Source of the DNA: Microbacterium sp. Au-Mic1 | GTDB taxonomy: Bacteria > Actinomycetota > Actinomycetes > Actinomycetales > Microbacteriaceae | Direction of reading: 5' to 3' | DNA: 64,000 bases | Assembly: GCF_021341785.1 (NCBI RefSeq) | Contig: NZ_JAJTTF010000001.1 | Span: 310,001-374,000 of the forward strand | Notes under the pieces: generated by a model | What the model saw: only the letters and a program-made list of their open reading frames with translations | Told to the model about the DNA's origin: nothing | The model's database searches: none | In this document: one piece after another, positions 39,527 to 49,408 of the stretch | Layout: each line of letters opens with the position of its first letter | How positions within the stretch are numbered: the first letter of the stretch is position 1 | Position numbers and translations under genes: made by a program

Positions 39527-40429
39527 ATGCGCGTATCAGAAGCCGCCACGGCGTTCACGACGCACCTCGCTCAGGTGCGGCGGCTGTCACCGGCGACGGT
39601 GCGCGCGTACCGGTCGGATCTCGCCGATCTCGCGGCGGCGACGGCGGACGCTCCCCTCGGCGACGTGGATCTCGAAGCGCTGCGGGACTGGCTGTGGCGC
39701 GCCACGCAAAGAGGTGACGCACGATCGACGCTGGCGCGTCGCACGGCCGCGGTGCGCTCGTTCTTCGCCTGGGCCACCGAGGCGGGGCTGGTCCCGCACG
39801 ACCCCGCATTGCGCCTCGTGACGCCCAAGCGCGGACGCACGCTGCCGGCGGTGGCGTCGGCCGACGCGATGCGCGTCCTGCTCGACGAGGCGCGCGACGC
39901 CGCCCTCGACGGGGATCCTGTCCGACTGAGGGACAGCGCGATCCTGGAGCTGCTGTACGGGTCGGGCATGCGCGTCTCCGAGTTGTGCGGGCTCGCCGTC
40001 GACGACATCGACCTCGACCGCGGCACTGCTCGCGTGCTCGGGAAGGGCGGCAGGGAGCGGGTCGTCCCCTTCGGCGCCCCGGCTCGTGATGCGGTCGCCT
40101 CGTACCTGCGCCGCGCCCGCCCCGTGCTCGTCGCTCGTGCGGAGGAGACCGGTCCTGCGCTGTTCCGCGGCGCGCGCGGGGGAGCGCTGGGATCGCGCGC
40201 GGTGTACGAGCTGGTCGCCCGCGTGCTCGCGCCGGTCATCGGTGCGGAGACGGTCGGACCGCATGCGCTCCGCCACTCCGCTGCCACGCACCTGCTCGAC
40301 GGGGGAGCAGACCTGCGAGCGGTGCAGGAGATCCTCGGTCACGCGAGTCTGGGGACCACCCAGATCTACACGCACGTCTCGGCGGAGCGCCTCGCGGCGA
40401 GTTACCGGCTCGCGCATCCACGGGCGTGA
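39527..40429 (+). CDS. xerC: Tyrosine recombinase XerC
   Basis: This 300-residue recombinase has an N-terminal SAM-like domain ([22 protein letters not shown]). The catalytic domain has [16 protein letters not shown] (Arg), [12 protein letters not shown] (Lys), [15 protein letters not shown] (His-x2-Arg) and the nucleophile in [14 protein letters not shown] (Tyr). It acts with XerD at dif to resolve chromosome dimers. It follows dprA in many Actinobacteria, confirming that the prophage split a normal locus. GGAG precedes the ATG. Confidence 0.93.
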   Translation: MRVSEAATAFTTHLAQVRRLSPATVRAYRSDLADLAAATADAPLGDVDLEALRDWLWRATQRGDARSTLARRTAAVRSFFAWATEAGLVPHDPALRLVTPKRGRTLPAVASADAMRVLLDEARDAALDGDPVRLRDSAILELLYGSGMRVSELCGLAVDDIDLDRGTARVLGKGGRERVVPFGAPARDAVASYLRRARPVLVARAEETGPALFRGARGGALGSRAVYELVARVLAPVIGAETVGPHALRHSAATHLLDGGADLRAVQEILGHASLGTTQIYTHVSAERLAASYRLAHPRA

Positions 40430-40469
40430 CGGGGCGGCGATAACGGCTCTCGTCGCGGCGGGACGATCG

Positions 40470-41153
40470 TCAGCAGCCACGGGAGCCGCAGGGCAGCAGC
40501 ACCGCCCGCGGCACGTCGCCGAACAGCAGCATCGGATTGACGTAGGCGCCGTTCCAGCGCACGCCGATGTGCAGCGCCCCCGCCGGCGTGTGCCCGCCGG
40601 TGGAGACCGTCGCGATCACGTCCCCGCGATGCACCGTCGCGCCGGGAGCGAGCGCCGACTGTGCGGGCTCGAGCGTGGTGACCAAGCCGTTGCCGTGGTC
40701 GATCGTCAGCAGCGGGCGATCGACGACCGTGCCCAGGTAAGCGACCACGCCATCGGCCGGAGCCCTGACGTCGTCGATCGCGGCGATGTCCATGCCGCGG
40801 TGTCCCGGTCCGTAGTCGTGCGCGGGAGCTCGGAACGGCACGATCACCGAGCGGGCGCCCTCGGCGGGCCAGAGCCAGTCATGGTCCGGCAGGGGAGAGG
40901 GGGCGCTGCCCGAGCCGCGCCCCGCCGCAGGGCCCGACCCCGCCGCCGGGGTCAGACCAGGGGACGGCCCGCCTCTCTGGAGCGGGGCTCCGCCGTCCGC
41001 CCGGGCAGGATGCCCGCAGGCGGCCGCCGTGGGCGCCGCAGCCGGCAGCGTCACAGGGATGAGTCCGCCGAGCAGCGCGGCCGCGATCGCGAGCAGCCGG
41101 ATCGGCCGGCGACGGATCGCCGCCGAGCAGCGAGGGGTGCGAAGGGAGCCCAT
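40470..41153 (-). CDS. Secreted M23-family peptidase (LysM-less, peptidoglycan endopeptidase-like)
   Basis: This is a 227-residue protein. A signal peptide lies at about residues 15-40 (IRLLAIAAALLGGLIPVTLP) and a proline/glycine-rich spacer follows. The M23 metallopeptidase fold starts at DWLWPAEGARSVIVPF, with zinc ligands in PGHRGMDIAA (H and D) and ALHIGVRWNG (H). It would cut peptide cross-links in cell wall outside the membrane. It lies between xerC and rpsB on the opposite strand, a common arrangement in Microbacteriaceae. Confidence 0.88.
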   Translation of the reverse strand: MGSLRTPRCSAAIRRRPIRLLAIAAALLGGLIPVTLPAAAPTAAACGHPARADGGAPLQRGGPSPGLTPAAGSGPAAGRGSGSAPSPLPDHDWLWPAEGARSVIVPFRAPAHDYGPGHRGMDIAAIDDVRAPADGVVAYLGTVVDRPLLTIDHGNGLVTTLEPAQSALAPGATVHRGDVIATVSTGGHTPAGALHIGVRWNGAYVNPMLLFGDVPRAVLLPCGSRGC

Positions 41154-41283
41154 CCCCTGATCCTGCGCCGCGCGGCGATCGCGCGGCGTGCGTTCCGCGC
41201 GATCGGTGCAGAGTCGGTGCGGCCGCCGGATTGTGCGGACGGATCGGGTGCGACCCCCCCGTCGCGACCCTGATATGCTTGCA

Positions 41284-41318
41284 GGGCATCCCGTCTATCG
41301 GGGTGACTACGCGTGCCC
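41284..41318 (+). promoter_or_regulatory. Structured leader upstream of rpsB
   Basis: GGGCA (41284) pairs with TGCCC (41314), enclosing a CCCG-TCTAT-CGGG hairpin, about 120 nt before rpsB. TATGCT at 41274 could be the -10 box. Ribosomal protein S2 leaders often bind S2 for feedback control; that function here is inference. Confidence 0.4.
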
Positions 41319-41439
41319 ACAGCGTTCAACGTGGCGAACACTCCAAAGGTCTCTCGGAAGAGAGCGGAGTGCGCGCCGGGCACCAGGATCGCCGATCGCC
41401 CGATCGGCAGCACAACCTCAACAAGCAAGGAGCACGACC

Positions 41440-42321
41440 ATGGCCGTCGTCACCATCCGCCAGCTGCTCGACAGCGGCGTTCACTTCGGACACCAGACCC
41501 GCCGGTGGAACCCGAAGGTGAAGCGCTTCATCCTCACGGAGCGCAGCGGAATCCACATCATCGACCTGCAGCAGTCGCTCGGCTACATCGACAAGGCCTA
41601 CGACTTCGTCAAGGAGACGGTCGCGCACGGCGGCACCATCCTCTTCGTGGGCACCAAGAAGCAGGCGCAGGAGATCCTCGCCGAGCAGGCCACCCGCGTG
41701 GGCCAGCCCTACGTCAACCAGCGCTGGCTCGGTGGTCTTCTCACGAACTTCACCACCATCGCGAAGCGTCTCGCCCGCATGAAGGAGCTCGAGGAGCTCG
41801 ACTACGAGAACCCGGCCGCCTCGGGCTTCACGAAGAAGGAGCTGCTGCTCAAGAAGCGCGAGCTCGACAAGCTGCACAAGTCGCTGGGTGGCATCCGCAA
41901 CCTGACCAAGACCCCGTCGGCCCTGTGGGTCGTCGACGCCAAGCGCGAGCACCTCGCCATCGACGAGGCCAAGAAGCTCGGCATCCCGGTGATCGGCATC
42001 CTCGACACCAACGCGGACCCGGATGACTTCCAGTACCCGATCCCCGGCAACGACGACGCGATCCGCTCCGTCTCGCTGCTGACCCGCATCATCGCCGACG
42101 CCGCGGCCGAGGGCCTGCAGCTCAAGCACAACCCGGACGCCGGCGACGCCGAGCCGCTCGCCGAGTGGGAGCAGGAGCTCCTCGAGGGCGTCGACGCGCA
42201 GACCGCCGCCACCGAGTCCGCTGCGGACGAGGCCGGCGCCGAGGCGCACGACGAGGCGATCGCCGCTGCTGCGGACGAGACGGCGACCGAGGTCGCCGAC
42301 GCCGAGTCGGCCGACAAGTAA
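41440..42321 (+). CDS. rpsB: 30S ribosomal protein S2
   Basis: This 293-residue S2 has the conserved [20 protein letters not shown] start, [20 protein letters not shown] and [14 protein letters not shown]. An acidic Ala/Glu/Asp tail of about 50 residues ([20 protein letters not shown]) follows, as in other Actinobacteria. AAGGAGC precedes the ATG. It is followed by tsf in the standard rpsB-tsf-pyrH-frr order. Confidence 0.97.
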   Translation: MAVVTIRQLLDSGVHFGHQTRRWNPKVKRFILTERSGIHIIDLQQSLGYIDKAYDFVKETVAHGGTILFVGTKKQAQEILAEQATRVGQPYVNQRWLGGLLTNFTTIAKRLARMKELEELDYENPAASGFTKKELLLKKRELDKLHKSLGGIRNLTKTPSALWVVDAKREHLAIDEAKKLGIPVIGILDTNADPDDFQYPIPGNDDAIRSVSLLTRIIADAAAEGLQLKHNPDAGDAEPLAEWEQELLEGVDAQTAATESAADEAGAEAHDEAIAAAADETATEVADAESADK

Positions 42322-42330
42322 TCGCGGTCC

Positions 42331-42354
42331 GTCGGAGGGTGTAAGCCCTCCGAC
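42331..42354 (+). terminator. Hairpin between rpsB and tsf
   Basis: GTCGGAGGG pairs with CCCTCCGAC across TGTAAG; no U tract follows. It may be an RNA-processing or partial attenuation site that sets the S2:EF-Ts ratio. Confidence 0.55.
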
Positions 42355-42398
42355 CCGCAACCACCACGCACACATACGAAGCAAGGAGCCACCACAAC

Positions 42399-43226
42399 AT
42401 GGCCAACTTCACCATCGCCGACATCAAGGCGCTGCGTGAGCAGCTCGGAACGGGAATGGTCGACACCAAGAAGGCGCTCGAGGAGGCCGACGGAGACGTC
42501 GAGAAGGCCGTCGAGATCCTTCGCCTGAAGGGTGCGAAGGGCAACGCCAAGCGCGCTGACCGTTCCACCAGCGAGGGCCTGGTCGTCGCGCGCGAGCAGG
42601 ACGGCGCCGTGACGCTCGTCGAGCTCGCCTGCGAGACGGACTTCGTCGCGAAGAACGAGCGCTTCATCGCTCTGGCCGACAAGGTCGCCGACGCCGCGGC
42701 CGCCATCAAGGCCGACTCCGTCGAGGCCGCCCTCGCGGCGGACGCCGGTGGTCAGACCGTCGAGCAGCTGATCTCGGACGAGGCGGCGATCATCGGCGAG
42801 AAGGTCGAGCTGCGTCGCGTCGCGACCATCTCGGGCGAGCGCACCGAGGTCTACCTGCACCGCACGAGCAAGGACCTCCCGCCGCAGATCGGCGTCGTCG
42901 TCGCCTACACGGGTGACGACGCGGAGACCGCTCGCAGCATCGCGCAGCACATCTCGTTCGCGAACCCGTCCTACCTCACCCGTGAGGACGTCCCGGCCGC
43001 GGACGTGGAGAAGGAGCGCGAGATCGTCACCGAGATCTCCCGCAACGAGGGCAAGCCCGAGGCCGCCCTGCCGAAGATCGTCGAGGGTCGCGTGACCGCG
43101 TTCTTCAAGCAGGTCGCCCTGCTCGAGCAGGACTACGCCAAGGACAACAAGCTGTCCGTGGGCCAGGTCGCGAAGGACGCCGGTCTGAACGTGACCGGCT
43201 TCGCCCGCTTCAAGGTCGGCGCGTAA
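42399..43226 (+). CDS. tsf: Elongation factor Ts
   Basis: This 275-residue nucleotide-exchange factor for EF-Tu has an N-terminal UBA-like domain ([24 protein letters not shown]). The core [10 protein letters not shown] is the conserved EF-Tu-contact motif. The C-terminal core continues to [15 protein letters not shown] precedes the ATG. Confidence 0.97.
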   Translation: MANFTIADIKALREQLGTGMVDTKKALEEADGDVEKAVEILRLKGAKGNAKRADRSTSEGLVVAREQDGAVTLVELACETDFVAKNERFIALADKVADAAAAIKADSVEAALAADAGGQTVEQLISDEAAIIGEKVELRRVATISGERTEVYLHRTSKDLPPQIGVVVAYTGDDAETARSIAQHISFANPSYLTREDVPAADVEKEREIVTEISRNEGKPEAALPKIVEGRVTAFFKQVALLEQDYAKDNKLSVGQVAKDAGLNVTGFARFKVGA

Positions 43227-43232
43227 CAGCAT

Positions 43233-43270
43233 CGAAGGGGTTCGGATCCACCAGGATCCGGACCCCTTCG
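43233..43270 (+). terminator. tsf terminator
   Basis: CGAAGGGGTTCGGATCC pairs with GGATCCGGACCCCTTCG across ACCA (one T-G/C mismatch region), just after the tsf stop. Confidence 0.85.
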
Positions 43271-43335
43271 TCATGCCCCCGCTCTTGTGCGGGGGCTGCA
43301 GACGATATCTTTTCCCAGACGAGAGGAAGTACTCC

Positions 43336-44052
43336 ATGACCGAACGACAGGGACGACGGCGCGTCGTCCTCAAGCTCTCCGGTGAGGCCTTCGGCGGCGG
43401 CCAGCTCGGGGTCAACCCGGACATCGTCAGCCAGATCGCGCGAGAGATCGCAGCCGCCACCGACCGGGTCGAGATCGCGGTCGTCGTCGGCGGTGGCAAC
43501 TTCTTCCGCGGAGCGGAGCTGAGCCAGCGCGGCATGGACCGCGCCCGAGCCGACTACATGGGAATGCTCGGCACCGTCATGAACGCGCTCGCCCTGCAGG
43601 ACTTCCTCGAGCAGGCGGGAGCGTCGCCGCGCGTGCAGTCCGCGATCGCCATGACCCAGGTCGCCGAGCCGTACCTGCCGCTGCGTGCCGAACGGCACAT
43701 GGAGAAGAGCCGCGTCGTGATCTTCGGCGCCGGCGCCGGCCTGCCGTACTTCTCCACGGACACCGTCGCGGCTCAGCGCGCGCTGGAGATCGGCGCCGAC
43801 GAGGTCCTGGTCGCCAAGAACGGCGTGGACGCGATCTACACCGCCGACCCCAAGAAGGACGCCTCGGCGGAGCGGATCGAGGAGATCACCTTCCAGGATG
43901 CGCTCGTGCGCGGCCTCAAGGTCGTCGATTCCACGGCGTTCAGCCTGTGCATGGACAACGGCATGGACATGCGCGTCTTCGGCATGGAGCCCGCCGGCAA
44001 CATCACCCGCGCGCTCCTGGGCGAACCGATCGGAACCCGCGTCATCGCCTGA
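43336..44052 (+). CDS. pyrH: UMP kinase
   Basis: This 238-residue amino-acid-kinase-fold enzyme converts UMP to UDP. Motifs are [47 protein letters not shown] and [15 protein letters not shown]. The ATG at 43336 with GAGAGGA upstream gives the normal N-terminus; the preceding in-frame residues belong to the intergenic terminator. Confidence 0.96.
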   Translation: MTERQGRRRVVLKLSGEAFGGGQLGVNPDIVSQIAREIAAATDRVEIAVVVGGGNFFRGAELSQRGMDRARADYMGMLGTVMNALALQDFLEQAGASPRVQSAIAMTQVAEPYLPLRAERHMEKSRVVIFGAGAGLPYFSTDTVAAQRALEIGADEVLVAKNGVDAIYTADPKKDASAERIEEITFQDALVRGLKVVDSTAFSLCMDNGMDMRVFGMEPAGNITRALLGEPIGTRVIA

Positions 44053-44059
44053 TGTCATC

Positions 44060-44100
44060 GGATCCCCGGGCCGCGCCGCTGGGCGTCGGGCCGGGGATCC
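44060..44100 (+). terminator. pyrH terminator-like hairpin
   Basis: GGATCCCCGG (44060-44069) pairs with CCGGGGATCC (44091-44100), 8 bp after the pyrH stop. There is no U tract, so it may only attenuate transcription into frr. Confidence 0.55.
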
Positions 44101-44154
44101 GCACATCCTCCCCGATAGACTTGCATCGCAACCCCCTGACGAATAGGAGTCACC

Positions 44155-44709
44155 GTGATCGCGGATGTCCTCGCCGACACCACCTCCCGCATGCAGCGCG
44201 CCGTCGAGGCCGCCAAGGAGGACTTCAGCACGGTGCGCACCGGCCGTGCCAACCCGCAGATGTTCCAGAAGGTCCTGGTGGACTACTACGGCACGCCGAC
44301 GCCTCTCGCGCAGCTTGCCTCGCTGGCCAACCCCGAGGCTCGCACGCTCAACGTCACGCCCTATGACAAGTCGGCACTCAAGGCCATCGAGCAGGCCATC
44401 CGCGACATGCCGAACCTGGGGGCCAACCCCTCCAACGACGGCAACATCGTGCGCGTCACGATGCCTGAGCTCACCGCCGAGCGCCGCAAGGAGTACGTGA
44501 AGCTCGTGAAGAGCAAGGGCGAGGACGCAAAGGTGCACGTCCGCGGCATCCGTCGCAAGGCGAAGGATGAGCTGGACGCCCTGAAGAGCGATCTCGGCGA
44601 GGACGAGATCGCCCGCGGGGAGAAGGAGCTCGATGCCCTCACGCGCCAGCACGTCGACCTCATCGACGAGGCTGTCAAGCGCAAAGAGGCCGAGCTGCTC
44701 GAGGTCTGA
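44155..44709 (+). CDS. frr: Ribosome recycling factor
   Basis: This 184-residue RRF works with EF-G to split post-termination ribosomes. It has [40 protein letters not shown] and the C-terminal helix [20 protein letters not shown]. It starts at GTG with AGGAGT upstream and is followed after 8 bp by cdsA. Confidence 0.97.
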   Translation: MIADVLADTTSRMQRAVEAAKEDFSTVRTGRANPQMFQKVLVDYYGTPTPLAQLASLANPEARTLNVTPYDKSALKAIEQAIRDMPNLGANPSNDGNIVRVTMPELTAERRKEYVKLVKSKGEDAKVHVRGIRRKAKDELDALKSDLGEDEIARGEKELDALTRQHVDLIDEAVKRKEAELLEV

Positions 44710-44717
44710 GACCGCCT

Positions 44718-45809
44718 ATGAGCACCCCGTCCGACGACGACGACGCGTCGAGGATCCCCCCACGACCGCCTCTTCCGCCGCGCACGCGCGACGCGCAGCG
44801 GCGGCGCGGTGACGAGACCCTGTCTTCGCGCGGCGAGGAGAACCCGCCTGCGCGCAGCGGTGAGAATCTGCAGGCGCAGTTCCGGGCGAAGAAGGCCGAG
44901 ATCGAGACGCACGTCTCGCATGCCCGCGACCAGCTGGACCAGGCGAACGAGCGCATCAAGGAGCGCACCGGGCGCGACCTGGTGGTCGCGATCGGCGTGG
45001 GCCTCCTGATCGGCGGGGTGATCCTCGCCTCGCTGCTATTCGCGAAATGGTCGTTCGTGGTGATCGGCCTCGCCATCATCCTGATCGCCGTCTGGGAGCT
45101 CGTGCTCGCGCTGCGCTCCGGCGGTCGCAAGGTCGACCTGTGGCCGCAGCTCGTGCTCGGCGCGGCACTGGCCGCGGGCGGATATTTCGCCGAACCGTGG
45201 CTGACCTGGGTGATGCTGTTCGTCGCCGTGTTCGGCGTCGTCGTGTGGCGCCTGGTCGCGCAGATGGTCACGAAGGACGGACGCACCTACGGCGACGTCC
45301 TCACCGACGCCCTCGCCGGCGGATTCATCCAGGTGTACGTGCCGTTCCTCGGTGCCCTCATGCTCATGCTGCTGCGTCAGCCGCGCGGCGAATGGTGGGT
45401 GCTCTCGCTCATCGTCGTCGTCGTGGTGGCCGATACCTGCGCCTACGCGTCCGGCCTGCTGTTCGGGCGCGGCGGGCGGCATCCGATGGCGCCGCGCGTC
45501 AGCCCGAAGAAGACGTGGGAGGGCTTCGCCGGCGCGGTGGTCGGATCCCTGCTCGCCGGCGCCCTGGTCGGCGTCTACCTCCTGGGCGTGCCGTGGTGGG
45601 CCGGCCTCATCTTCGGCGCCGTCCTCGTGGCCTCCGCGACCATCGGAGACCTGGGGGAGTCGCTGCTCAAGCGCGATCTCGGCATCAAGGACATGAGCTC
45701 CTGGATCCCGGGACATGGCGGTCTGCTGGACCGGCTCGACAGCATGCTTCCCTCGGCCGTGGTCGCCCTCGCCCTGTACCTCCTCCTCACCCCTCTGGCG
45801 GCAGCATGA
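44718..45809 (+). CDS. cdsA: Phosphatidate cytidylyltransferase
   Basis: This is a 363-residue membrane enzyme making CDP-diacylglycerol. An unusually long hydrophilic N-terminus (about 85 residues, RRGDETLSSRGEENPPARSG plus a coiled coil) precedes about seven to eight membrane segments. The signature VVADTCAYASGLLFGRGGRH ... SPKKTWEGFAGA and ATIGDLGESLLKRDLGIKD is present near the C-terminus. It is translationally coupled to the DivIVA-domain gene (ATGA). Confidence 0.93.
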   Translation: MSTPSDDDDASRIPPRPPLPPRTRDAQRRRGDETLSSRGEENPPARSGENLQAQFRAKKAEIETHVSHARDQLDQANERIKERTGRDLVVAIGVGLLIGGVILASLLFAKWSFVVIGLAIILIAVWELVLALRSGGRKVDLWPQLVLGAALAAGGYFAEPWLTWVMLFVAVFGVVVWRLVAQMVTKDGRTYGDVLTDALAGGFIQVYVPFLGALMLMLLRQPRGEWWVLSLIVVVVVADTCAYASGLLFGRGGRHPMAPRVSPKKTWEGFAGAVVGSLLAGALVGVYLLGVPWWAGLIFGAVLVASATIGDLGESLLKRDLGIKDMSSWIPGHGGLLDRLDSMLPSAVVALALYLLLTPLAAA

Positions 45810-46387
45810 CCGATTCCGCACGATCCGACCGCGACGCCTCGGCCGTCGCGCCGAGCTTCCCCGTGCTCCCGCGAAGGGAGAAGGGCTATCAGCGCGCCGC
45901 CGTCGACACGTTCCTGGCCCGTGCGCGTCGCGCGTTCGAGGACGATGCCGAGGGGATCGGATCCGCCGACATCCGCGCGGCCTCGTTTCCGATGGTGCGC
46001 GGCGGCTATGACGTACCCGCCGTGGATGCGGCGCTGGCCAGGGTCGAGGAGGCGTTCGCACAGCGCGAGCGCGCCCTCGTCGTCTCCACGGACGGCGCCT
46101 CGGCGTGGGTCGGGCGTGCGCGCACCGACGCGCAGGTGATCCTGGATCACCTCACCCGGGCCCCCGGGCACAAGTTCGCACGGACCGGGATGCTGACCTT
46201 CGGCTACCGCATCGACGAGGTCGATCACGTGGCCAAGCGGATCGTGCGCTTTCTCCGCGACGGCGACGCGCTGACGGCGGAGCAGGTGCGGCAGACCGCG
46301 TTCCGGATGCAGCGTCGCGGGTATCGCGAGGAGCAGGTCGACGCGCTGCTCGACGCCACGATCGACGTCCTGCTGGCGATCCGTTGA
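45806..46387 (+). CDS. DivIVA-domain-containing protein
   Basis: This is a 193-residue soluble protein with repeated DivIVA-like motifs: FPVLPRREKGYQRAAVDTFL (about residue 18), ASFPMVRGGYDVPAVDAAL (about 60), LTFGYRIDEVDHVAKRIVRF (about 130) and TAFRMQRRGYREEQVDALLD (about 165). Each has the F-x3-R-x-GY-x4-VD core of the membrane-curvature-binding domain. Four such cores in one short chain is more than the usual single domain. It probably acts in polar growth or division. It overlaps cdsA by 4 nt. Confidence 0.8.
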   Translation: MTDSARSDRDASAVAPSFPVLPRREKGYQRAAVDTFLARARRAFEDDAEGIGSADIRAASFPMVRGGYDVPAVDAALARVEEAFAQRERALVVSTDGASAWVGRARTDAQVILDHLTRAPGHKFARTGMLTFGYRIDEVDHVAKRIVRFLRDGDALTAEQVRQTAFRMQRRGYREEQVDALLDATIDVLLAIR

Positions 46388-46436
46388 GCGATTCTCATGG
46401 CGAATTCAGGTTCGGCTGGCTAAACTCGGAGCCATT

Positions 46437-47138
46437 GTGACTCCCGAGAACGATTCGATTGCGGCGCGCCCCCGAACCGCCGTGCAGAACGCAGCAGCCA
46501 CAGCACCCCGACCGACCTCGAAGGCGCACTCTCATCGGCGGGGGACTTCCGCGGTGCTGGCAGGGCTGGCCGTCGTGGGATTCTCCGTCGCGATCGTGGC
46601 GCCCGCAGGGTTCGCGATGTCGGCCTCCGAGCCGGCGCACGCCGCGGTGACCACTGCGTACTCGCTGGCGGCGCGCGACGCGCAGAACATCACCGTCTCG
46701 GTGCACGGTGCGACGCCGACGTCGCAGACGCGCGACGCGTTCGAGGTGTACGTCACCCCGAAGCCGACCCCGACCCCTGAGCCCGTGGTCGCCTCCAGCG
46801 ACTCCTCCTCCTCGTCCTCCGGCTCATCGGGCGATGCAGGCCCGATGTACTACAGCGGCGGTGGCGCACCTGCGGAGTGGATGGCCGCGGCGGGCATCGC
46901 ATCCAGCGACTGGGGTTACGTCGACTACATCGTGAGTCGCGAGAGCGGTTGGAACCCGAACGCCACCAACAGCGGATCCGGCGCGTGCGGTCTGGTGCAG
47001 GCGCTGCCGTGCAGCAAGGTGCCCGGCAACGGCTACGACCCCGTCGACAACCTGCGCTGGGGCAACGGCTACGCCGTCGGTCGCTACGGCAGCTGGGGCG
47101 CCGCGGTGGCGTTCTGGTCGGCCAACAACTGGTGGTGA
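46437..47138 (+). CDS. Secreted lytic-transglycosylase-like protein
   Basis: This is a 233-residue protein with an N-terminal basic region, a signal/membrane segment at about residues 38-62 (AVLAGLAVVGFSVAIVAPAG) and a long Ser/Pro/Thr linker. The C-terminal domain reads AEWMAAAGIASSDWGYVDYI, VSRESGWNPNATNSGSGACG and then LVQALPCSKVP. The E-S-G-W-x-P pattern is the catalytic Glu of SLT-like domains. It would act on peptidoglycan outside the cell. It starts at GTG 46437. Confidence 0.82.
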   Translation: MTPENDSIAARPRTAVQNAAATAPRPTSKAHSHRRGTSAVLAGLAVVGFSVAIVAPAGFAMSASEPAHAAVTTAYSLAARDAQNITVSVHGATPTSQTRDAFEVYVTPKPTPTPEPVVASSDSSSSSSGSSGDAGPMYYSGGGAPAEWMAAAGIASSDWGYVDYIVSRESGWNPNATNSGSGACGLVQALPCSKVPGNGYDPVDNLRWGNGYAVGRYGSWGAAVAFWSANNWW

Positions 47139-47151
47139 GCAGCGCTCACCC

Positions 47152-47436
47152 ATGCCACGCCCGCATCGACGACGTCAGGAGCGCCCGCACGAGGACTCCC
47201 TCGACCGGCTGATCGCCGGGTGGAAGCGCACCGAGGTGCGCGGGGGCGCGGAATGGTACGTCCAGCCGCTGACGGCGGCGCAGGCGCAGAAGGAGTACAT
47301 CTGCCCGGGGTGCAGGGGCGCGATCTCCACCGGCACGGCGCATGTCGTGGTCTGGCGCGCGGACGGCGTGCTGGGCGACGCGGCTGATCTGGCCGCTCGA
47401 CGGCACTGGCACAACGGCTGCTGGAACAGGAGCTGA
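47152..47436 (+). CDS. Small zinc-ribbon-like protein, actinobacterial
   Basis: This is a 94-residue protein, basic at the N-terminus, with the pattern ICPGCRGAISTGTAHVV ... RRHWHNGCW. The two C-x2-C/H-x-H-x3-C groups may bind zinc. It is conserved in location next to the hydrolase gene; the function is unknown. The following gene starts 2 nt after its stop. Confidence 0.7.
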   Translation: MPRPHRRRQERPHEDSLDRLIAGWKRTEVRGGAEWYVQPLTAAQAQKEYICPGCRGAISTGTAHVVVWRADGVLGDAADLAARRHWHNGCWNRS

Positions 47437-47437
47437 G

Positions 47438-48151
47438 GTGGAGATCCGAGGACCGCGCCCTCTGCCCGCACGGCGCGAGGACATCGAGCTGCGCACCGCC
47501 GATGGATTGCGACTGGTCGGAGAGCTCGCCCTGCCCGACCAGGCGGCTCCCGTGGCGACGCTCGTCACCCTGCATCCGCTGCCCACGGCCGGCGGCTTCA
47601 TGGACTCGCACATCCTGCGCAAGGCGGCGGCGAGGCTGCCGGCTCTCGCCGACCTCGCCGTGCTGCGCTTCAACACGCGCGGCACGAGTTCGCCGCGCGG
47701 CACGAGCGACGGCGCGTTCGACGGCGGGACGGCGGAGCGCCACGATGTGGCGGCCGCCATGGCATGCGTGCGCGAGCGCGGTCTGCCCCGGCCGTGGCTG
47801 GTGGGCTGGTCCTTCGGCACGGAACTGGCGCTCAAGTACGGCCGGGACCACGACGTCGAGGGCGTGATCCTGCTGTCGCCGCCCTTGCATCGCGCCACCG
47901 CCGCAGAGGTGGCCGCCTGGGCGCACGACGACCGGCGCGTGGTGGTGCTGGTCCCCGAACTCGACGACTACCTGCGTCCGGCCGAGGCCGTGACGCGGTT
48001 CGCGGCGATCCCGCACGTCGAGCTCATCGCCGTGGACGGCGGCAAGCATCTCTGGGTGGGGGAGACCCAGACCCGTCGGGTGCTGGACGAGATCGTCGCG
48101 GCCGTGAACCCTGCCGCGCTTCCGCTGGCGCGGGAATGGCCTGCGGCCTGA
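47438..48151 (+). CDS. Alpha/beta hydrolase
   Basis: This 237-residue hydrolase has the nucleophile elbow LVGWSFGTELAL (Ser), an oxyanion region TLHPLPTAGGFMDS, acid VLVPELDDYLRP and His in VDGGKHLWVGE. The fold resembles the small dienelactone-hydrolase/YsgA-like group acting on short acyl esters. The natural substrate is unknown. It starts at GTG 47438. Confidence 0.8.
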   Translation: MEIRGPRPLPARREDIELRTADGLRLVGELALPDQAAPVATLVTLHPLPTAGGFMDSHILRKAAARLPALADLAVLRFNTRGTSSPRGTSDGAFDGGTAERHDVAAAMACVRERGLPRPWLVGWSFGTELALKYGRDHDVEGVILLSPPLHRATAAEVAAWAHDDRRVVVLVPELDDYLRPAEAVTRFAAIPHVELIAVDGGKHLWVGETQTRRVLDEIVAAVNPAALPLAREWPAA

Positions 48152-48157
48152 GAGCGG

Positions 48158-49222
48158 CTATCTCTCGTTCATCCGCGGGATGAGCACCTGGCGGTAGATG
48201 ATCAGGACGCTGGCCGCGACCGGGATCGCGATGAGCGCGCCGAGCAGGCCGAGCAGTGCTCCGCCCGACAGTGCCGCGATCACGACCACGGCTCCGGGCA
48301 CGGCGACCGCACGGTTCATCACGCGGGGCGAGATGACGTAGGCCTCGACCTGCATGTACACGAGGTAATAGGCCGCGGCGATCAGCCAGGCCCACGGAGG
48401 AGAGCCGAGCCCCGGGATGAGGCAGAGCAGGACGATGAGCGTCGATCCCGTCAGCGTGCCGACCAGAGGGATCAGGGAGAAGAAGAACGCGATCACGGCG
48501 AGCACGATCGGGAAGGGCGCTTGGATGATCGACAGGAAGATGAAGCTCAGCACGCCGTTGATCACGCCCATCGCGACCTGACCCATGACGTAGTGCCCGA
48601 CCGAGGCCGTGATCTGCTCGGCGAGGTCGATGAAGCGGTCGCGCTTGGAGGCCGGAACCACCTGGTAGACGGCGCCCTTGAGCGAGGGGATCGCCGCCGT
48701 GAAGTAGATCGTCAGGATCAGCACGATGAACGTGCCGCTGATCCCCGCGAAGAGGGCACCCCCGACCACGATCACGCCCTGTCCGATCGAGCTGCTGATG
48801 TCGCCGAGGTTCTTGTTCAGCCAGTCGTTGATGTAGCCGAACACGGTGTCGACGTCGAGATTCGGCAGCAGGCCCTCCAGCCAGTGCTTGAAATCGGCCA
48901 ACGCGGTGCCGCTGTTCACGATCTGCGTGATCTGCTGGACGAGCTGAGAGATCTGGCTCACCAGGATCGGGATCACCATCAGCACGATGCCGGCGAACAC
49001 GCCGAGCACGACCAGGATCGTGATGAGCACCGCGGCCCAGCGAGGCAGACGACGACGGGTCAGCCAGCTCACCATCGGATCCAGGCCGAGACTCAGGAAC
49101 AAGGCGGTTCCGACATACAGGAGGATCGTCGACAGGGACTGCACGCCCTGGATGAGCATGATGCCCAGGCCCACGCCGAGGGTCGCCACGAGGGCGGTGC
49201 GGAACGGGTTGTGCAGCTTCAT
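48158..49222 (-). CDS. AI-2E (YdiK/PerM) family transporter
   Basis: This 354-residue membrane protein has about eight helices and the family's arrangement of two N-terminal helices, a large amphipathic soluble segment (about residues 75-150) and a C-terminal helical bundle. The motif LIPLVGTLTGSTLIVLLCLI and ISPRVMNRAVAVPGAVVVIA are characteristic. Members export autoinducer-2 or act as Na+/H+ antiporters; which applies here cannot be told. AAGGA precedes ATG 49222. Confidence 0.88.
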   Translation of the reverse strand: MKLHNPFRTALVATLGVGLGIMLIQGVQSLSTILLYVGTALFLSLGLDPMVSWLTRRRLPRWAAVLITILVVLGVFAGIVLMVIPILVSQISQLVQQITQIVNSGTALADFKHWLEGLLPNLDVDTVFGYINDWLNKNLGDISSSIGQGVIVVGGALFAGISGTFIVLILTIYFTAAIPSLKGAVYQVVPASKRDRFIDLAEQITASVGHYVMGQVAMGVINGVLSFIFLSIIQAPFPIVLAVIAFFFSLIPLVGTLTGSTLIVLLCLIPGLGSPPWAWLIAAAYYLVYMQVEAYVISPRVMNRAVAVPGAVVVIAALSGGALLGLLGALIAIPVAASVLIIYRQVLIPRMNER

Positions 49223-49408
49223 GGGATCCTTCGGGCTCGGTCCTCCAGCGTAACGGGCGCGTCCCGCCGTGCCCCTGAGCATCGCCGCATGGCCGCGGCT
49301 GAGCGCGCCGAGGGGCCTCTCGTGGCATCCATACAGGTCGTTTCGCTAGTCTGAAACGTCGAGCGGAGATCCCGGGCGCCTGCCCGTGGATCGCGGAGGA
49401 GACTTTTC

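Noticed and set aside
41802..43535. 577-codon antisense frame opposite rpsB-tsf
   Set aside because: Covers highly conserved ribosomal/translation genes; low-complexity composition.
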